64,000 bases of DNA from an uncultured Butyricicoccus sp. (GCA_944384745.1 CALWUO010000002.1:62001-126000); one strand, 5' to 3'. Shown: positions 1 through 9,566, numbered from the stretch's first letter. The notes: generated from the letters alone by a model not told the origin. A program made the numbers and translations.

Positions 1-1
1 A

Positions 2-445
2 GGTATTGAAGGAAAAGCCACTGTACTTGATATAAGCGAGCCAGACCATATTAAAATTGATATATCTGGTAAAGATATGGGTCAAGTTATTGGTAGACGT
101 GGAGATACTTTAGATGCAATTCAGTATTTAACTAGCTTAGTTTTAAATCAAAATTCTGAGGAGCATTTAAGACTGACTATTGATACTGAAAATTATCGTG
201 CTAAACGTGCGGAAAGTCTTGAGCGTTTGGCAAGAAAAATGGCGGTTAAGGTTTGCAAGTATCATAGAGCAATGACACTTGAACCTATGAACCCTTATGA
301 ACGTCGCATTATTCATGCGTCATTACAAAACTTTAGAGGGGTTACCACTCATTCAACAGGCACTGAACCTGCAAGAAGAGTTGTAATTTCTCCAGATGGT
401 TCAGCTCGTCCACCAAGACGTGGCTTTCACCCAAGAAAAAAGTAA
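2..445 (+). CDS. jag: Jag/KhpB RNA-binding protein (5' end outside window)
   Basis: The frame is open from base 2, so the start lies upstream; 147 residues are visible. They contain a KH domain whose loop reads GQVIGRRGDTLDAIQYL (about residues 27-43) and a C-terminal R3H domain with the Arg-x3-His core in RRIIHASL, followed by a short basic tail. This matches the Jag/KhpB (SpoIIIJ-associated) family, cytoplasmic RNA-binding proteins that partner KhpA and affect cell elongation and division in Firmicutes. The position just before mnmE is the usual one, after rpmH-rnpA-yidC near the replication origin. Identity is secure; the N-terminal Jag domain cannot be checked. Confidence 0.93.
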   Translation, partial: GIEGKATVLDISEPDHIKIDISGKDMGQVIGRRGDTLDAIQYLTSLVLNQNSEEHLRLTIDTENYRAKRAESLERLARKMAVKVCKYHRAMTLEPMNPYERRIIHASLQNFRGVTTHSTGTEPARRVVISPDGSARPPRRGFHPRKK

Positions 446-460
446 TATAGATTTAAGTTT

Positions 461-497
461 ACGGGCGGGCTAAATAAAAAGCCTGTCCGTATTTTTT
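461..497 (+). terminator. Intrinsic terminator after jag
   Basis: An 11-bp stem (ACGGGCGGGCT with AGCCTGTCCGT, some G-U pairs) encloses an A-rich loop and is followed by a T-rich run. It separates jag from mnmE. Confidence 0.8.
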
Positions 498-521
498 ATA
501 ATTTAGAAAGGACGAAATGCA

Positions 522-1880
522 ATGGATACAATAGCGGCTATTGCTACCGCAACTGGTGGTGCAATCGGTATAATAAGATTATCTGGTGATATGGCTATAA
601 ATGCGGTAAATAATATATTTAAACCCATAAATAAAAAACAGTTTTCAGATATGCCATCAAGAATGCTTGTATATGGCAATCTTTATGATAGATTAGGTAA
701 TATGTTAGATAGTTGTATGGCTGTGCATTTTGACTCAGATAAAACATATACAGGCGAACAAATGGCAGAACTTCAGTTGCATGGCTCGCCAGCTGTATTA
801 AGTGAGGCTCTTTCTGCATTATTTGAGCAGGGTGTAAGACAAGCTGAAGCGGGCGAATTTACCAGACGAGCATTTTTAAATGGTAAAATGAACCTTATGC
901 AAGCTGAAGCTGTTTCCGACCTTATAGCAGCCCATACACTTGAGTCAGCTCATAATGCGGTTGGTCAAATATCTGGTACTATATCAAATGGTATGGAGGA
1001 GTTAAGACAAAAACTCATTGGTTTATCTGCACATTTTCTTGCGATTGTAGATTATCCAGATGAAGATATAGACCCGTTTTTGGAAAGTGAACTTAAAAAC
1101 ACTTTGCTTGATATAGAAAATAAACTTCATAAGCTTAGAATATCTTATGAACAGGGAAGAATACTTCGTGAGGGTTTACCATGTGCTATTGTAGGCAGAC
1201 CAAATGTAGGCAAATCCACACTTTTAAATGCACTTGTAGGGTTTGAACGTGCTATCGTTACAGATATTGCAGGTACAACAAGAGATACCATAGAAGAAGT
1301 TATTAGAATAGGCTCATTAACGCTTAGATTGCAAGATACAGCAGGCATTAGAGAAAGTGAAGATATAGTTGAGCAAATGGGTGTAGAACGTGCTAAAAAG
1401 GCAGTAAATGAAGCAGCATTAGTGCTTGCAGTTATTGATGGTAGTGATACACTTACAGAGCAAGATATAAATGCACTTAATACTGCAAAGGCTTCTAATT
1501 TAGCAATACTTGTAATAAATAAAAGTGATAAGGGCTTGACCAAACAAAATATTCCAGAAGGTTTTGAACATATAGTCCAAATAAGTGCTAAAAATGGTAA
1601 TGGTATAGATAAGCTTAGAGATGAAATTTTAAGCGTTACAGGTATGAATAATGTTATATTTGATGGTGGCATTATAACCAATGCTAGACAGGCAGATGCA
1701 CTAAATAGGGCTGAAATTTCATGCAGTCAAGCGAGAAAAGCAGCCGAATTTGGAATGACACCTGATGCAATATTACAAGATGTAGAGTCTGCCATTTCTG
1801 CACTTGGAGAACTCACAGGTCAGAGTGTTAGAGATGATATAATACAGGATATTTTTAGCAGATTTTGTGTAGGGAAATGA
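522..1880 (+). CDS. mnmE: tRNA uridine-5-carboxymethylaminomethyl modification GTPase MnmE
   Basis: MnmE works with MnmG to install the (carboxymethyl)aminomethyl group on the wobble uridine of tRNAs reading two-family-box codons. The 452-residue protein has full family length: an N-terminal tetrahydrofolate-binding domain beginning with the typical MDTIAAIATATGGAIGIIRLS, a helical domain split around an inserted G domain (P-loop GRPNVGKS about residues 224-231, DTAG about 272, NKSD) and the C-terminal FCVGK with the conserved Cys. The ATG follows an AAAGGA ribosome-binding site. It is separated from mnmG by an unusually long gap of 271 bases holding DnaA-box-like repeats. Confidence 0.97.
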   Translation: MDTIAAIATATGGAIGIIRLSGDMAINAVNNIFKPINKKQFSDMPSRMLVYGNLYDRLGNMLDSCMAVHFDSDKTYTGEQMAELQLHGSPAVLSEALSALFEQGVRQAEAGEFTRRAFLNGKMNLMQAEAVSDLIAAHTLESAHNAVGQISGTISNGMEELRQKLIGLSAHFLAIVDYPDEDIDPFLESELKNTLLDIENKLHKLRISYEQGRILREGLPCAIVGRPNVGKSTLLNALVGFERAIVTDIAGTTRDTIEEVIRIGSLTLRLQDTAGIRESEDIVEQMGVERAKKAVNEAALVLAVIDGSDTLTEQDINALNTAKASNLAILVINKSDKGLTKQNIPEGFEHIVQISAKNGNGIDKLRDEILSVTGMNNVIFDGGIITNARQADALNRAEISCSQARKAAEFGMTPDAILQDVESAISALGELTGQSVRDDIIQDIFSRFCVGK

Positions 1881-1979
1881 CAAATCTATATATCGTGTTT
1901 TTTCAAAAAGTATACCACATAATTTTGGGTATGTAATAAATTTATATTAACACACTAAAGCTTATAGAAACACATGTTC

Positions 1980-2120
1980 TGTGTATAAAACCGTGAATAA
2001 CTTGTGGATTAAAAAATAAAAATTATACTAAAAGTAATAAAAATAAGAAATTATACAAAAATAAAAAATTTTACTCAGAGTTATACAATCTATGCACAGA
2101 GTTATCAACAATTTGTATAA
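1980..2120. promoter_or_regulatory. Cluster of DnaA-box-like 9-mers between mnmE and mnmG
   Basis: The gap holds TGTGTATAA (1980-1988), TGTGGATTA (2003-2011), TTATACAAA (2051-2059), TTATACAAT (2081-2089) and TTATCAACA (2102-2110), all one or two changes from the DnaA box TTATCCACA or its complement, in very AT-rich sequence. The element CAGAGTT precedes two of them and recurs in the second cluster at 16.6 kb. No box is a perfect consensus, so this may be a secondary DnaA-binding locus, an origin remnant, or the mnmG promoter under DnaA control. Confidence 0.5.
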
Positions 2121-2151
2121 ACAAAAATTGTCAAAAGGGAGGTTTGAATTT

Positions 2152-4026
2152 ATGTCATTTGAAGCGGGAAATTTTGATATTGCGGTTATTGGTGCAGGGC
2201 ATGCAGGTATAGAAGCTGCTCTTGCTGGTGCTAGGCTTGGACTTAAAGTTGTCTGCTTTTCAATCAATATTGATAGCATTGGTAATATGCCTTGTAACCC
2301 TGCAATCGGTGGTACTGCTAAAGGTCATTTAGTGCGTGAAATAGATGCATTAGGTGGTGAAATGGCTAAGGCGGCTGATGCGTCTTGTATACAATATAGA
2401 ATGTTAAATCGTGGCAAGGGTCCAGCCGTTCATTCTTTGAGAGCTCAAGCAGATAGATTTGCTTATCGCAAATATATGAAATGGGTTTTAGAAACAACTG
2501 AAAATTTAAGTGTAAAACAAGCTGAAATAACTAAAATACATGTTGAAGATAACAAAGTAACCGCAGTAGAAACCCCAACAGGTGCGATTTATAAATGTAA
2601 AGCGGCTATTATTTGTTCAGGAACATATCTAGGTGGACGTATAATTATAGGTGACCATATTCATGATGGTGGTCCAGATGGTATGTTTGCAGCTACAAAA
2701 CTGACAGGTTGCCTAAAAGAATTAGGGCTGAACTTAATGCGTTTTAAAACAGGTACTCCGCCAAGAATTGATAAAAGAACTATTGATTTTACAGAGCTTG
2801 AAATTCAAGAAGGTGAAGATGAAATTATACCATTTTCTTTTGAAACTGAAAAAGCTCCAAAAAATCAGGTTGTATGTCATTTAACATATACAAATGAGCA
2901 AACACATAAAGTAATTCGTGATAATCTTTCAGAGTCTCCTCTTTATTCTGGTAAGATTGATGGTATAGGTCCAAGATATTGCCCATCTATTGAAGATAAA
3001 GTGGTTAGATTTGCAGAAAAACCAAGACATCAGCTTTTTGTAGAACCTATGGGACTTGATACAGAAGAAATGTATTTACAAGGATTTTCTTCATCTATGC
3101 CTGAGCGTGTACAGCTTGAAATGTTGCACACATTAAAAGGATTTGAAAAAGCTGAAATGATGCGTCCAGCCTATGCAATAGAATATGACTGCATAGACCC
3201 AACAGAATTACTTCCAACACTAGAAACTAAAAAAATATCTGGTCTTTATGGTGCAGGTCAGTTTAATGGTTCTTCAGGATATGAGGAGGCAGCCGCACAG
3301 GGTTTAGTTGCTGGCATAAATGCGGCACTTAAATGCAAGGGTGAAGAACCTATGATATTGGATAGAGCAGACGGTTATATAGGAACATTGGTTGATGACC
3401 TTGTTACACGTGGAACACAAGAACCTTATAGAATGATGACATCTCGTTCAGAGTATCGTTTATTATTAAGACAAGATAATGCAGATGAAAGACTGGTCAA
3501 AATCGGTGCTAGAGTGGGATTAAATTCAGCTCAAAGACTGGCTAAAACCGAGCAAAAATATAAAACGGTACAAGAAGAAATGGAAAGACTAGAAAAAGTA
3601 ACTGTTTCACCAAGTGATGAAATGCAAGAATTTTTAAAGTCTAATAATTCAACTCCTTTGAAATCAGGTTGCAAACTTGCCGATTTATTAAGACGACCTG
3701 AGATAGGTTATGAAATGCTTGCTCCATTTGATAAAAATCGTCCAGAACTTCCAGCGGTTATCCGTGAACAGGTTGAGATTAGAATAAAATATGATGGATA
3801 TATCAAACGTCAATTACATGATGTTGAACAGTTTAGAAAAATGGAAAGTCGACCTCTTCCAAATGATATAGACTATGAGAATGTACCATCACTTAGACTT
3901 GAAGCACGACAAAAATTATCTAAAATTCGTCCTGTAAATCTGGGTCAAGCGGGTAGAATTTCAGGTGTATCTCCAGCAGACCTAACTGCACTTATGATAT
4001 ATTTGGAAACAGGGGTGAATAAATAA
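2152..4026 (+). CDS. mnmG: tRNA uridine-5-carboxymethylaminomethyl modification enzyme MnmG
   Basis: This FAD- and NADH-dependent partner of MnmE modifies wobble U34 of tRNA. The N-terminus has the dinucleotide-binding motif [17 protein letters not shown], then the family signature [26 protein letters not shown] region and, later, [22 protein letters not shown] chose the ATG at 2152 because a GGGAGG site lies just upstream; the in-frame ATG at 2092 would add 20 residues encoded by the DnaA-box-like repeats and has no ribosome-binding site. The resulting 624 residues match the family. The stop codon overlaps the rsmG start by one base (TAATG), indicating translational coupling. Confidence 0.97.
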   Translation: MSFEAGNFDIAVIGAGHAGIEAALAGARLGLKVVCFSINIDSIGNMPCNPAIGGTAKGHLVREIDALGGEMAKAADASCIQYRMLNRGKGPAVHSLRAQADRFAYRKYMKWVLETTENLSVKQAEITKIHVEDNKVTAVETPTGAIYKCKAAIICSGTYLGGRIIIGDHIHDGGPDGMFAATKLTGCLKELGLNLMRFKTGTPPRIDKRTIDFTELEIQEGEDEIIPFSFETEKAPKNQVVCHLTYTNEQTHKVIRDNLSESPLYSGKIDGIGPRYCPSIEDKVVRFAEKPRHQLFVEPMGLDTEEMYLQGFSSSMPERVQLEMLHTLKGFEKAEMMRPAYAIEYDCIDPTELLPTLETKKISGLYGAGQFNGSSGYEEAAAQGLVAGINAALKCKGEEPMILDRADGYIGTLVDDLVTRGTQEPYRMMTSRSEYRLLLRQDNADERLVKIGARVGLNSAQRLAKTEQKYKTVQEEMERLEKVTVSPSDEMQEFLKSNNSTPLKSGCKLADLLRRPEIGYEMLAPFDKNRPELPAVIREQVEIRIKYDGYIKRQLHDVEQFRKMESRPLPNDIDYENVPSLRLEARQKLSKIRPVNLGQAGRISGVSPADLTALMIYLETGVNK

Positions 4027-4733
4027 TGACAGAAAGAGAACTTTTAATCAAAGGTTTAGAACAAATTGGTCTTAATATTTATCCACAAACTGTTGATAAT
4101 TTTCTTAAATTCTCTGATATGTTGCTTGAGAAAAATAAAGTTGTGAATTTAACCGCTATAACTGAGCCAATAGAGGTTATTTCCCGACATTTCCTCGATT
4201 GTGCTATGATTGCACCTGATATAATTTCCGAGGAAAAGGTTATTGATATTGGTACGGGTGCAGGTTTCCCAGGGTTGCCACTTGCTATTTTATGTACTGA
4301 TACCGAATTTGTTTTAATTGATGCTCTTAGAAAACGAATAGATTTTCTAAATCAAGTTATAGCTCAGTTGGGGCTTAAAAATGTAACTGCTATACATGCA
4401 AGAGCCGAAGAATTAAAGAGCCGTCAAAGTTTTTCGGCTGCCGTGTCAAGAGCAGTTGCAGATTTATCTGTGCTTAGTGAACTTACTTTGCCACTTGTAA
4501 AAGTAGATGGAAAGTTTATAGCTATGAAAGCACAAGATTGTCAAAATGAAGTTGAAAGAGCTACAAAAGCAATTCAAATTCTAGGTGGTGGAAAACCTAT
4601 AATTAAAACTTATACTGTTGTAGAAACCGATATTGTCCGTGCTAAGGTGGAAATTAAGAAAATAAAAGACACTCCTTTAAAATATCCACGCAGATTTTCA
4701 AAGATAAGTGCAGCTCCACTTGGTGGGAAATAA
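4026..4733 (+). CDS. rsmG: 16S rRNA (guanine-N7) methyltransferase RsmG
   Basis: RsmG methylates N7 of a guanine in the 530 loop of 16S rRNA using S-adenosylmethionine. The 235-residue protein has the class I methyltransferase motif VIDIGTGAGFPGLPLAI near residue 75 and the downstream SRAVADLSVLSELTLPLVK region typical of RsmG/GidB. It follows mnmG with a one-base overlap and ends the operon at a strong terminator. The order mnmE-mnmG-rsmG-noc is the standard Firmicutes one. Confidence 0.96.
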   Translation: MTERELLIKGLEQIGLNIYPQTVDNFLKFSDMLLEKNKVVNLTAITEPIEVISRHFLDCAMIAPDIISEEKVIDIGTGAGFPGLPLAILCTDTEFVLIDALRKRIDFLNQVIAQLGLKNVTAIHARAEELKSRQSFSAAVSRAVADLSVLSELTLPLVKVDGKFIAMKAQDCQNEVERATKAIQILGGGKPIIKTYTVVETDIVRAKVEIKKIKDTPLKYPRRFSKISAAPLGGK

Positions 4734-4741
4734 ATCAATTT

Positions 4742-4779
4742 ATAACCTTTAGTAATCTTATTACTAAGGGTTATTTTTT
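4742..4779 (+). terminator. Intrinsic terminator after rsmG
   Basis: A 14-bp stem (4742-4755 with 4761-4774, one G-T pair) around TCTTA is followed by a run of T. It separates the mnmE/mnmG/rsmG unit from noc. Confidence 0.88.
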
Positions 4780-4936
4780 ATCGGAAAATATTAGGAAATA
4801 TATATTTGAAAGTAAAACCTGTCGAATTTGCAAGGGGAAATAATATTCATGCGGTCGATTTCACTTTACTTTTTGACAGAAAATGGTAGTCTATTAGCAA
4901 CAGGCATTTTGCCGAGTAAAAAAAGGAGGAAGTTAA

Positions 4937-5758
4937 ATGACACCGGTGTTAAACATTAGAAGTACGAGCAATGAAAGACAGTTAAGACGAATAAAACTGT
5001 CAATGATTGCAAGAAATCCAAATCAGCCGAGAAAATACTTTGAGCCAGAAGCGATAACGCAGCTCGCAGATTCTATAAGGCAATATGGAGTATTAAACCC
5101 ATTGACTGTTAGAAAAACAGGTGAAGGGTTTGAACTTATTGCAGGAGAAAGACGTTTAAGAGCAGCAAGACAAGCGGGCTTACTTGAAGTACCATGTATA
5201 GTTATGAGTGCAACAGAGGAGGATTCATCAGCACTTGCACTTGTTGAAAATCTTCAAAGGCGAGATTTAGATTTCTTTGAAGAAGCATGGGGTTTTAAAA
5301 AACTTATTGACACTTTTGGACTTACACAAGAGGAGGCAGCTAAAAAAGTAGGTAAAACACAAAGTGCGATTGCAAATAAGTTAAGATTATTAAAATTATC
5401 TCAAAAAAATATTGATTTAATAAGAAATGGTAATTTAACTGAGCGACATGCAAGAGCTCTTTTAAGAATAACTGATGAAAATAAACGCATTCAAGCAACC
5501 GCTTATATTATTGAGCATGAACTAAATGTAAGTAAAACAGAACAATACATAGATAAGTTATTAGCAGAACCCGCAGAGGATAAATCCAAAAACGTTTTAA
5601 GGCTTATAAAAGATGTAAGGTTCTTTTTAAACACGGTTGACAAAGCAATAGATGTTATGAAAGAATCAGGTGTTCAGGCAAAAGTTGAACGAGAAGATAA
5701 AGATGATGGAGTTATGCTTAGAATTTTAATTCCAAATTGTAAAAAACAGGGCGTATAA
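4937..5758 (+). CDS. noc: ParB-like nucleoid occlusion protein Noc
   Basis: This 273-residue ParB paralogue has the N-terminal ParB/sulfiredoxin-like domain with NPNQPRKYF and the CTP-binding loop GERRLRAARQAG, a helix-turn-helix (LTQEEAAKKVGKTQSAIANKLRLLKL) and a C-terminal helical region. The features ENLQRRDLDFFEEAWGF and ERHARALL are Noc-like rather than Spo0J-like, and the place directly after rsmG is where noc sits in Firmicutes. Noc binds DNA and keeps the division septum off the nucleoid. An AGGAGG site precedes the ATG. I saw no obvious Bacillus-type Noc box (ATTTCCCGGGAAAT), so its target sequence here may differ. Confidence 0.88.
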   Translation: MTPVLNIRSTSNERQLRRIKLSMIARNPNQPRKYFEPEAITQLADSIRQYGVLNPLTVRKTGEGFELIAGERRLRAARQAGLLEVPCIVMSATEEDSSALALVENLQRRDLDFFEEAWGFKKLIDTFGLTQEEAAKKVGKTQSAIANKLRLLKLSQKNIDLIRNGNLTERHARALLRITDENKRIQATAYIIEHELNVSKTEQYIDKLLAEPAEDKSKNVLRLIKDVRFFLNTVDKAIDVMKESGVQAKVEREDKDDGVMLRILIPNCKKQGV

Positions 5759-5830
5759 ATATATAGTGTTATGTTAAAGAGATAGAATATTTAGATTATG
5801 ATACAGTACATTTTTTAAACAGGGCTTGTA

Positions 5831-5846
5831 TGTTTCACATGAAACA
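5831..5846 (+). other. parS-like site 1 (noc-parA gap)
   Basis: TGTTTCACATGAAACA differs from the Firmicutes parS consensus TGTTnCACGTGAAACA at one central base. It sits just upstream of parA-parB and is the first of six identical copies in the window. Confidence 0.85.
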
Positions 5847-5943
5847 TATAGGTCTTGTATTTTTTTAGATTAATTTGTTGATAATTGTTTTATAATACAT
5901 ATGGAAAAACATAGGGTTTTTACTTCATTTTTGTTTAATGCTG

Positions 5944-5952
5944 TGATATAAT
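5944..5952 (+). promoter_or_regulatory. Extended -10 promoter element upstream of parA
   Basis: TGATATAAT gives an extended -10 (TGn-TATAAT) about 50 bases before the parA start. The -35 is weak. The transcript would start near 5959 and have a leader of about 45 bases. Confidence 0.5.
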
Positions 5953-6004
5953 ACAGTTTAGACATCATTTTAATTTATATTTTAATAAATGGGGGTGACC
6001 TTTT

Positions 6005-6784
6005 ATTAAGACAAAAAAACAAGGCAAGATTGTCGCACTTATAAATCAAAAGGGCGGCGTTGGTAAAACAACTACTGCGGTAAATCTCGCAGCAGCACTT
6101 AAAGAAAAAGGTCAAAACATTTTACTTTGTGATTTTGACCCTCAAGGAAATGCAACTTCAGGTTTTGGCATTGACCCAAGAGAAATTGAAATCACAACTT
6201 ATGATTTAGTAATCGCTGAAAAACCAGATACCAAAAAGGCTATTATACATACAGACTGGGTTGATATATTAGGGTCAAACACTGATTTATCAGGTGCTGA
6301 AATAGACCTTCTTGGACTTGAACGCAAAGAATATCGTTTACATGATGTGCTTGAACAGGTTAGATTAGATTATGATTATATTTTAATTGATTGCCCTCCA
6401 TCACTTGGTATTTTAACACTTGAATGTTTATGTGCAGCAGATAGTTTTTTAGTACCTATGCAAACAGAATATTATGCACTTGAAGGTTTAAGTCAACTTA
6501 TGGCTACTGTAAGAAGTGTTCAAAAAGGACTTAATAGAAATATTCGCATGGAAGGTATTTTACTTACTATGTATGATGGAAGAACAAACCTTGCAGTTCA
6601 AGTTGTTGAAGAGGTTAAAAAGCATTTTGGTGAACGTGTATATGCTACCGTTGTACCAAGAAATGTAAGACTTTCAGAAGCTCCAAGCCATGGACAACCA
6701 ATAACAGCTTATGATAGGTTATGTCGTGGTGCAGAAGCTTATATTGCAATGGCAGATGAGTTTTTAAAGAAAAACACAATATAG
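6005..6784 (+). CDS. parA: Chromosome-partitioning ATPase ParA/Soj with apparent AUU start
   Basis: ParA ATPases work with ParB-parS complexes in origin segregation and replication control. The protein has the deviant Walker A motif KGGVGKTT (about residues 16-23), the Walker A' segment LLCDFDPQGNATSG, Walker B IDCPPSLGILTLE and the late motif TVVPRNVRLSEAPSHG. No ATG, GTG or TTG exists in frame before the P-loop: the frame is closed by TGA at 5996-5998, and the first conventional start codon is a GTG at 6347, inside the conserved core. The best start is ATT at 6005, preceded at 6 bases by the strong ribosome-binding site GGGGGTGA; it gives 259 residues. A six-codon ORF (5989-6009) overlaps this start. 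A sequence error in the TTTT run at 6001-6004 is the alternative. Confidence 0.9.
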   Translation: MKTKKQGKIVALINQKGGVGKTTTAVNLAAALKEKGQNILLCDFDPQGNATSGFGIDPREIEITTYDLVIAEKPDTKKAIIHTDWVDILGSNTDLSGAEIDLLGLERKEYRLHDVLEQVRLDYDYILIDCPPSLGILTLECLCAADSFLVPMQTEYYALEGLSQLMATVRSVQKGLNRNIRMEGILLTMYDGRTNLAVQVVEEVKKHFGERVYATVVPRNVRLSEAPSHGQPITAYDRLCRGAEAYIAMADEFLKKNTI

Positions 6785-6802
6785 CTAGGAGGCTGAAAAT
6801 TC

Positions 6803-7687
6803 GTGGCAAGAACCAATAAAGGTGGTTTAGGAAAGGGATTTGGTGCTTTATTAGGCGAGAGCCTAAGAGAAGATACTCAAGATAGCACAGGTGTGTCTAC
6901 TTTGCCTATGGCATTAGTAGAACCAAACCCAGAGCAGCCAAGAAAAGTTTTTGACCCAGAAAAAATGGAGGCTCTAAAAAAATCCATTTCTAATCATGGT
7001 ATTATAACTCCAATAACTGTAAGAACTGCACAAAATGGATATTATCAAATTATTGCAGGTGAACGCCGTTGGCGAGCAGCTAGAAATATAGGTCTTACTG
7101 AAATACCAGCTTTTATAATAGAAGCAGATGACCAAAAGGTTATGGAGCTTGCTCTTATAGAAAATTTGCAACGTGAAGACCTTAATCCAATAGAAGAAGC
7201 TAAAGGTTATAACAAACTTATCAAGCAGTTTAATTTAACTCAAGAACAGGTTGCCGAGCGTGTAGGTAAATCACGTCCAAGCATTGCAAATGCTCTTAGA
7301 TTGCTTGCACTTCCAGAAGAAGCTCAACTAATGGTTGCTTCAGGATGTATAACAGCTGGTCATGCTAGAGCTATTTTATCAATCCAAGATGAAGAAAGAC
7401 GTCTTGAGTCAATAGAAAAAATGGCGACTATGACAGTTAGACAGGCAGAAAAATATGCAAGAGATGTAAATAGAATTGACGAACTTGAGACTTCAAACAC
7501 TTCAGTTAATCTTAAACCTGCATTTGAAGTGGATTATTTAGGTGAGATATCAGGACAACTTGAAAATAATCTTGGAAGAAGAGTTCAAATAGAACAAAAT
7601 AAAAAAAGTGGTTTGATAAAACTGGAGTTTTATGGTCAAGAAGACCTTGAGCGACTTATAGCAGCTCTTAAAGAATTAAAAATTTAA
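6803..7687 (+). CDS. parB: Chromosome-partitioning protein ParB/Spo0J
   Basis: ParB loads on parS sites as a CTP-dependent clamp and with ParA organises the origin region. The 294-residue protein opens with the typical GGLGKGFGALLGE segment, then the ParB domain (NPEQPRKVFDP, GERRWRAARNIGL), a helix-turn-helix (LTQEQVAERVGKSRPSIANALRLLAL) and a C-terminal dimerisation region. Translation starts at a GTG with an AGGAGG site ten bases upstream. It lies 18 bases after parA, so the two are probably one operon. Six parS-like sites in the window are its expected targets. Confidence 0.96.
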   Translation: MARTNKGGLGKGFGALLGESLREDTQDSTGVSTLPMALVEPNPEQPRKVFDPEKMEALKKSISNHGIITPITVRTAQNGYYQIIAGERRWRAARNIGLTEIPAFIIEADDQKVMELALIENLQREDLNPIEEAKGYNKLIKQFNLTQEQVAERVGKSRPSIANALRLLALPEEAQLMVASGCITAGHARAILSIQDEERRLESIEKMATMTVRQAEKYARDVNRIDELETSNTSVNLKPAFEVDYLGEISGQLENNLGRRVQIEQNKKSGLIKLEFYGQEDLERLIAALKELKI

Positions 7688-7701
7688 TTTTGGAGTAATA
7701 T

Positions 7702-8250
7702 ATGGAAGAAAAAAAGACAGAAACCAATCCTTGTGAAAAAGAAAATAAAAAGATAAGTAAACGTTATTTAGCATTTTATATTATTGGTCTTTTTTGTGTT
7801 GCATTGGTTTTAATATTGCTTAGTTATGTAACACAGCTTAGAGCTGATAAACAGCTTGCAAGTTTAAATAGTGAGCTTGCTGAAAGAGATACAACTGTAC
7901 AGGGTGTACAACAAAAGTTACTTGTTTTACAAGAAACAGTATCTAGCCAAGATGAAACTATAAAAGCTCAAGAACAACAAACATCAGAATTGCGTACAAT
8001 GCTCAATATGACAACTGATGAAGATTTAAAAACTGTTTTACAACAGCGTTTAGATGAAAGAGATGCTTATTATCACTTAGCAATGCTACAAAAAGCAATA
8101 AGTGATGATGATAATGTAACTGCCAATCAAGAGTTGCAGTATTTGCAAAATACTTATGGTTTAGAGCGTTTAAACGGCACAGCACAGAATGCTGTTTTTA
8201 CAGGCGTTACAGCAGAGCTTTATGCAGAGCTTGTACTTAAAATACAATAA
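7702..8250 (+). CDS. Single-pass membrane protein with coiled coil, function unknown
   Basis: I do not recognise this 182-residue protein. A charged N-terminus (about 1-23) is followed by one membrane segment (about 24-45, YLAFYIIGLFCVALVLILLSY), then a Glu/Gln-rich coiled coil (about 48-100) and a helical C-terminal domain that looks like a short repeat protein. Its topology (short N-in tail, extracytoplasmic coil) resembles small division or envelope proteins such as DivIC/FtsL, but no family motif supports that. It lies 14 bases after parB and 33 before serS, in the parA-parB-serS transcription direction. Confidence 0.8.
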   Translation: MEEKKTETNPCEKENKKISKRYLAFYIIGLFCVALVLILLSYVTQLRADKQLASLNSELAERDTTVQGVQQKLLVLQETVSSQDETIKAQEQQTSELRTMLNMTTDEDLKTVLQQRLDERDAYYHLAMLQKAISDDDNVTANQELQYLQNTYGLERLNGTAQNAVFTGVTAELYAELVLKIQ

Positions 8251-8283
8251 TAAAATTTATTTAAGATAGGGAGTAGTAAACTA

Positions 8284-9561
8284 ATGTTAGACATTCGTTT
8301 TATCAGAGAAAACACAGAAAAAGTAAAGCAACGTCTTGCTATGCGTGGAACAAATTATGACGATGCTGTAAATGAAGCTATTGCACTTGATGATAAGCGT
8401 AAAGCTATTATTGGTGAAGTAGAGGGGTTAAAGGCTCAACAAAATAAAGTATCTAAACAAATACCTCAAATGAAGAAGGCTGGCGAGGATACAACTGCTA
8501 TTATGGCAGAAATGAAAGAAATCGCTGCAAAAGTTAAAGAACTTGATGCAAAGCAAAGTGAAGTTGAAACACAGCTTAAAGATGTACTGCTTGGAATTCC
8601 AAATGTTCCAGCTGACCAAGTTCCAGAAGGTAAAGATGATAGTGCAAATCCAGAAATCCGTCGCTGGGGTACTCCAAAGGAATTTGGGTTTGAGCCAAAA
8701 GCACATTGGGATATTGGTGCTGAAAAGGGCATTTTATTACCAGATGTTGCAGGTAAGGTAACGGGTTCTCGTTTTCATTTCTATCGTGGTATGGGTGCAA
8801 GACTTGAACGTGCTATTATTAACTATTTCCTAAATACTCACACTGATGAAAAGGGCGGTTATACCGAAATTTTACCACCATTTATTGCAAATGGTGCATC
8901 TATGACTGGTACTGGTCAATTACCAAAGTTTTCTGAACAGATGTATCAGCTAGGCCGTGAAGATAGTGACTTATATCTTATTCCAACAGCTGAAGTACCT
9001 GTAACTAATATGTTCCGTGATGATATTATTCCAGCAGAACAACTACCTGTTAGATATGCTGCATATTCCGCTTGTTTCCGTCGTGAAGCAGGTGCCGCAG
9101 GTCGTGATGCTCGTGGTCTTATCCGTCAGCACCAGTTTAACAAGGTTGAGCTTGTAAACTTTACTGCTCCAGAAGATTCTTGGACTCAGCTTGAAAATCT
9201 AACAAGAGAAGCTGAACGTGTGCTTGAAGGTTTAGGCTTGCCACATCGTGTTGTTATGCTTTGTACTGGTGATGTTGGTTTCTCATCTGCTTGTACTTAT
9301 GATATTGAAGTTTGGATGCCTTCTTATGGTCGTTATGTAGAGATTTCATCTTGTTCTAACTTCCTTGATTATCAAGCTAGACGTGCTAATATCCGTTGTC
9401 GCAATGCAGATGGTAAGCCAGTATTTGCTCATACTCTTAATGGTTCAGGCGTTGCTGTTGGTCGTACAGTTGCCGCTATTCTTGAAAATTATCAGAATGA
9501 AGATGGTTCTGTAACTATTCCAGAAGCACTTCGTCCATATATGGGTTGTGACAAAATCTAA
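8284..9561 (+). CDS. serS: Seryl-tRNA synthetase
   Basis: SerS charges tRNA-Ser. The 425-residue protein has the N-terminal antiparallel coiled-coil tRNA-binding arm (about residues 25-105), class II motif 2 around [20 protein letters not shown] and motif 3 with [17 protein letters not shown]. The leader is only 33 bases long, so it has no T-box. It ends at a strong terminator. Family and length are unambiguous. Confidence 0.98.
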   Translation: MLDIRFIRENTEKVKQRLAMRGTNYDDAVNEAIALDDKRKAIIGEVEGLKAQQNKVSKQIPQMKKAGEDTTAIMAEMKEIAAKVKELDAKQSEVETQLKDVLLGIPNVPADQVPEGKDDSANPEIRRWGTPKEFGFEPKAHWDIGAEKGILLPDVAGKVTGSRFHFYRGMGARLERAIINYFLNTHTDEKGGYTEILPPFIANGASMTGTGQLPKFSEQMYQLGREDSDLYLIPTAEVPVTNMFRDDIIPAEQLPVRYAAYSACFRREAGAAGRDARGLIRQHQFNKVELVNFTAPEDSWTQLENLTREAERVLEGLGLPHRVVMLCTGDVGFSSACTYDIEVWMPSYGRYVEISSCSNFLDYQARRANIRCRNADGKPVFAHTLNGSGVAVGRTVAAILENYQNEDGSVTIPEALRPYMGCDKI

Positions 9562-9566
9562 TTTTT

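Noticed and set aside
1145..1681. A long open frame on the strand opposite mnmE
   Set aside because: It is the mirror of a well-conserved gene and has no ribosome-binding site or recognisable product. The same holds for similar antisense frames in ptsI, rnfB, rnfC and the EamA gene.
2092..2151. A 20-residue N-terminal extension of MnmG from an upstream ATG
   Set aside because: It lies in the DnaA-box-like repeats, has no ribosome-binding site and lengthens the protein beyond the family; the ATG at 2152 has GGGAGG.
4873..4901. A promoter for noc starting with TTGACA at 4873
   Set aside because: No acceptable -10 is found at 16-18 bases; the nearest candidate is at 13-14.
8251..8283. A T-box leader before serS
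   Set aside because: The gap is only 33 bases, too short for a T-box, and has no matching sequence.
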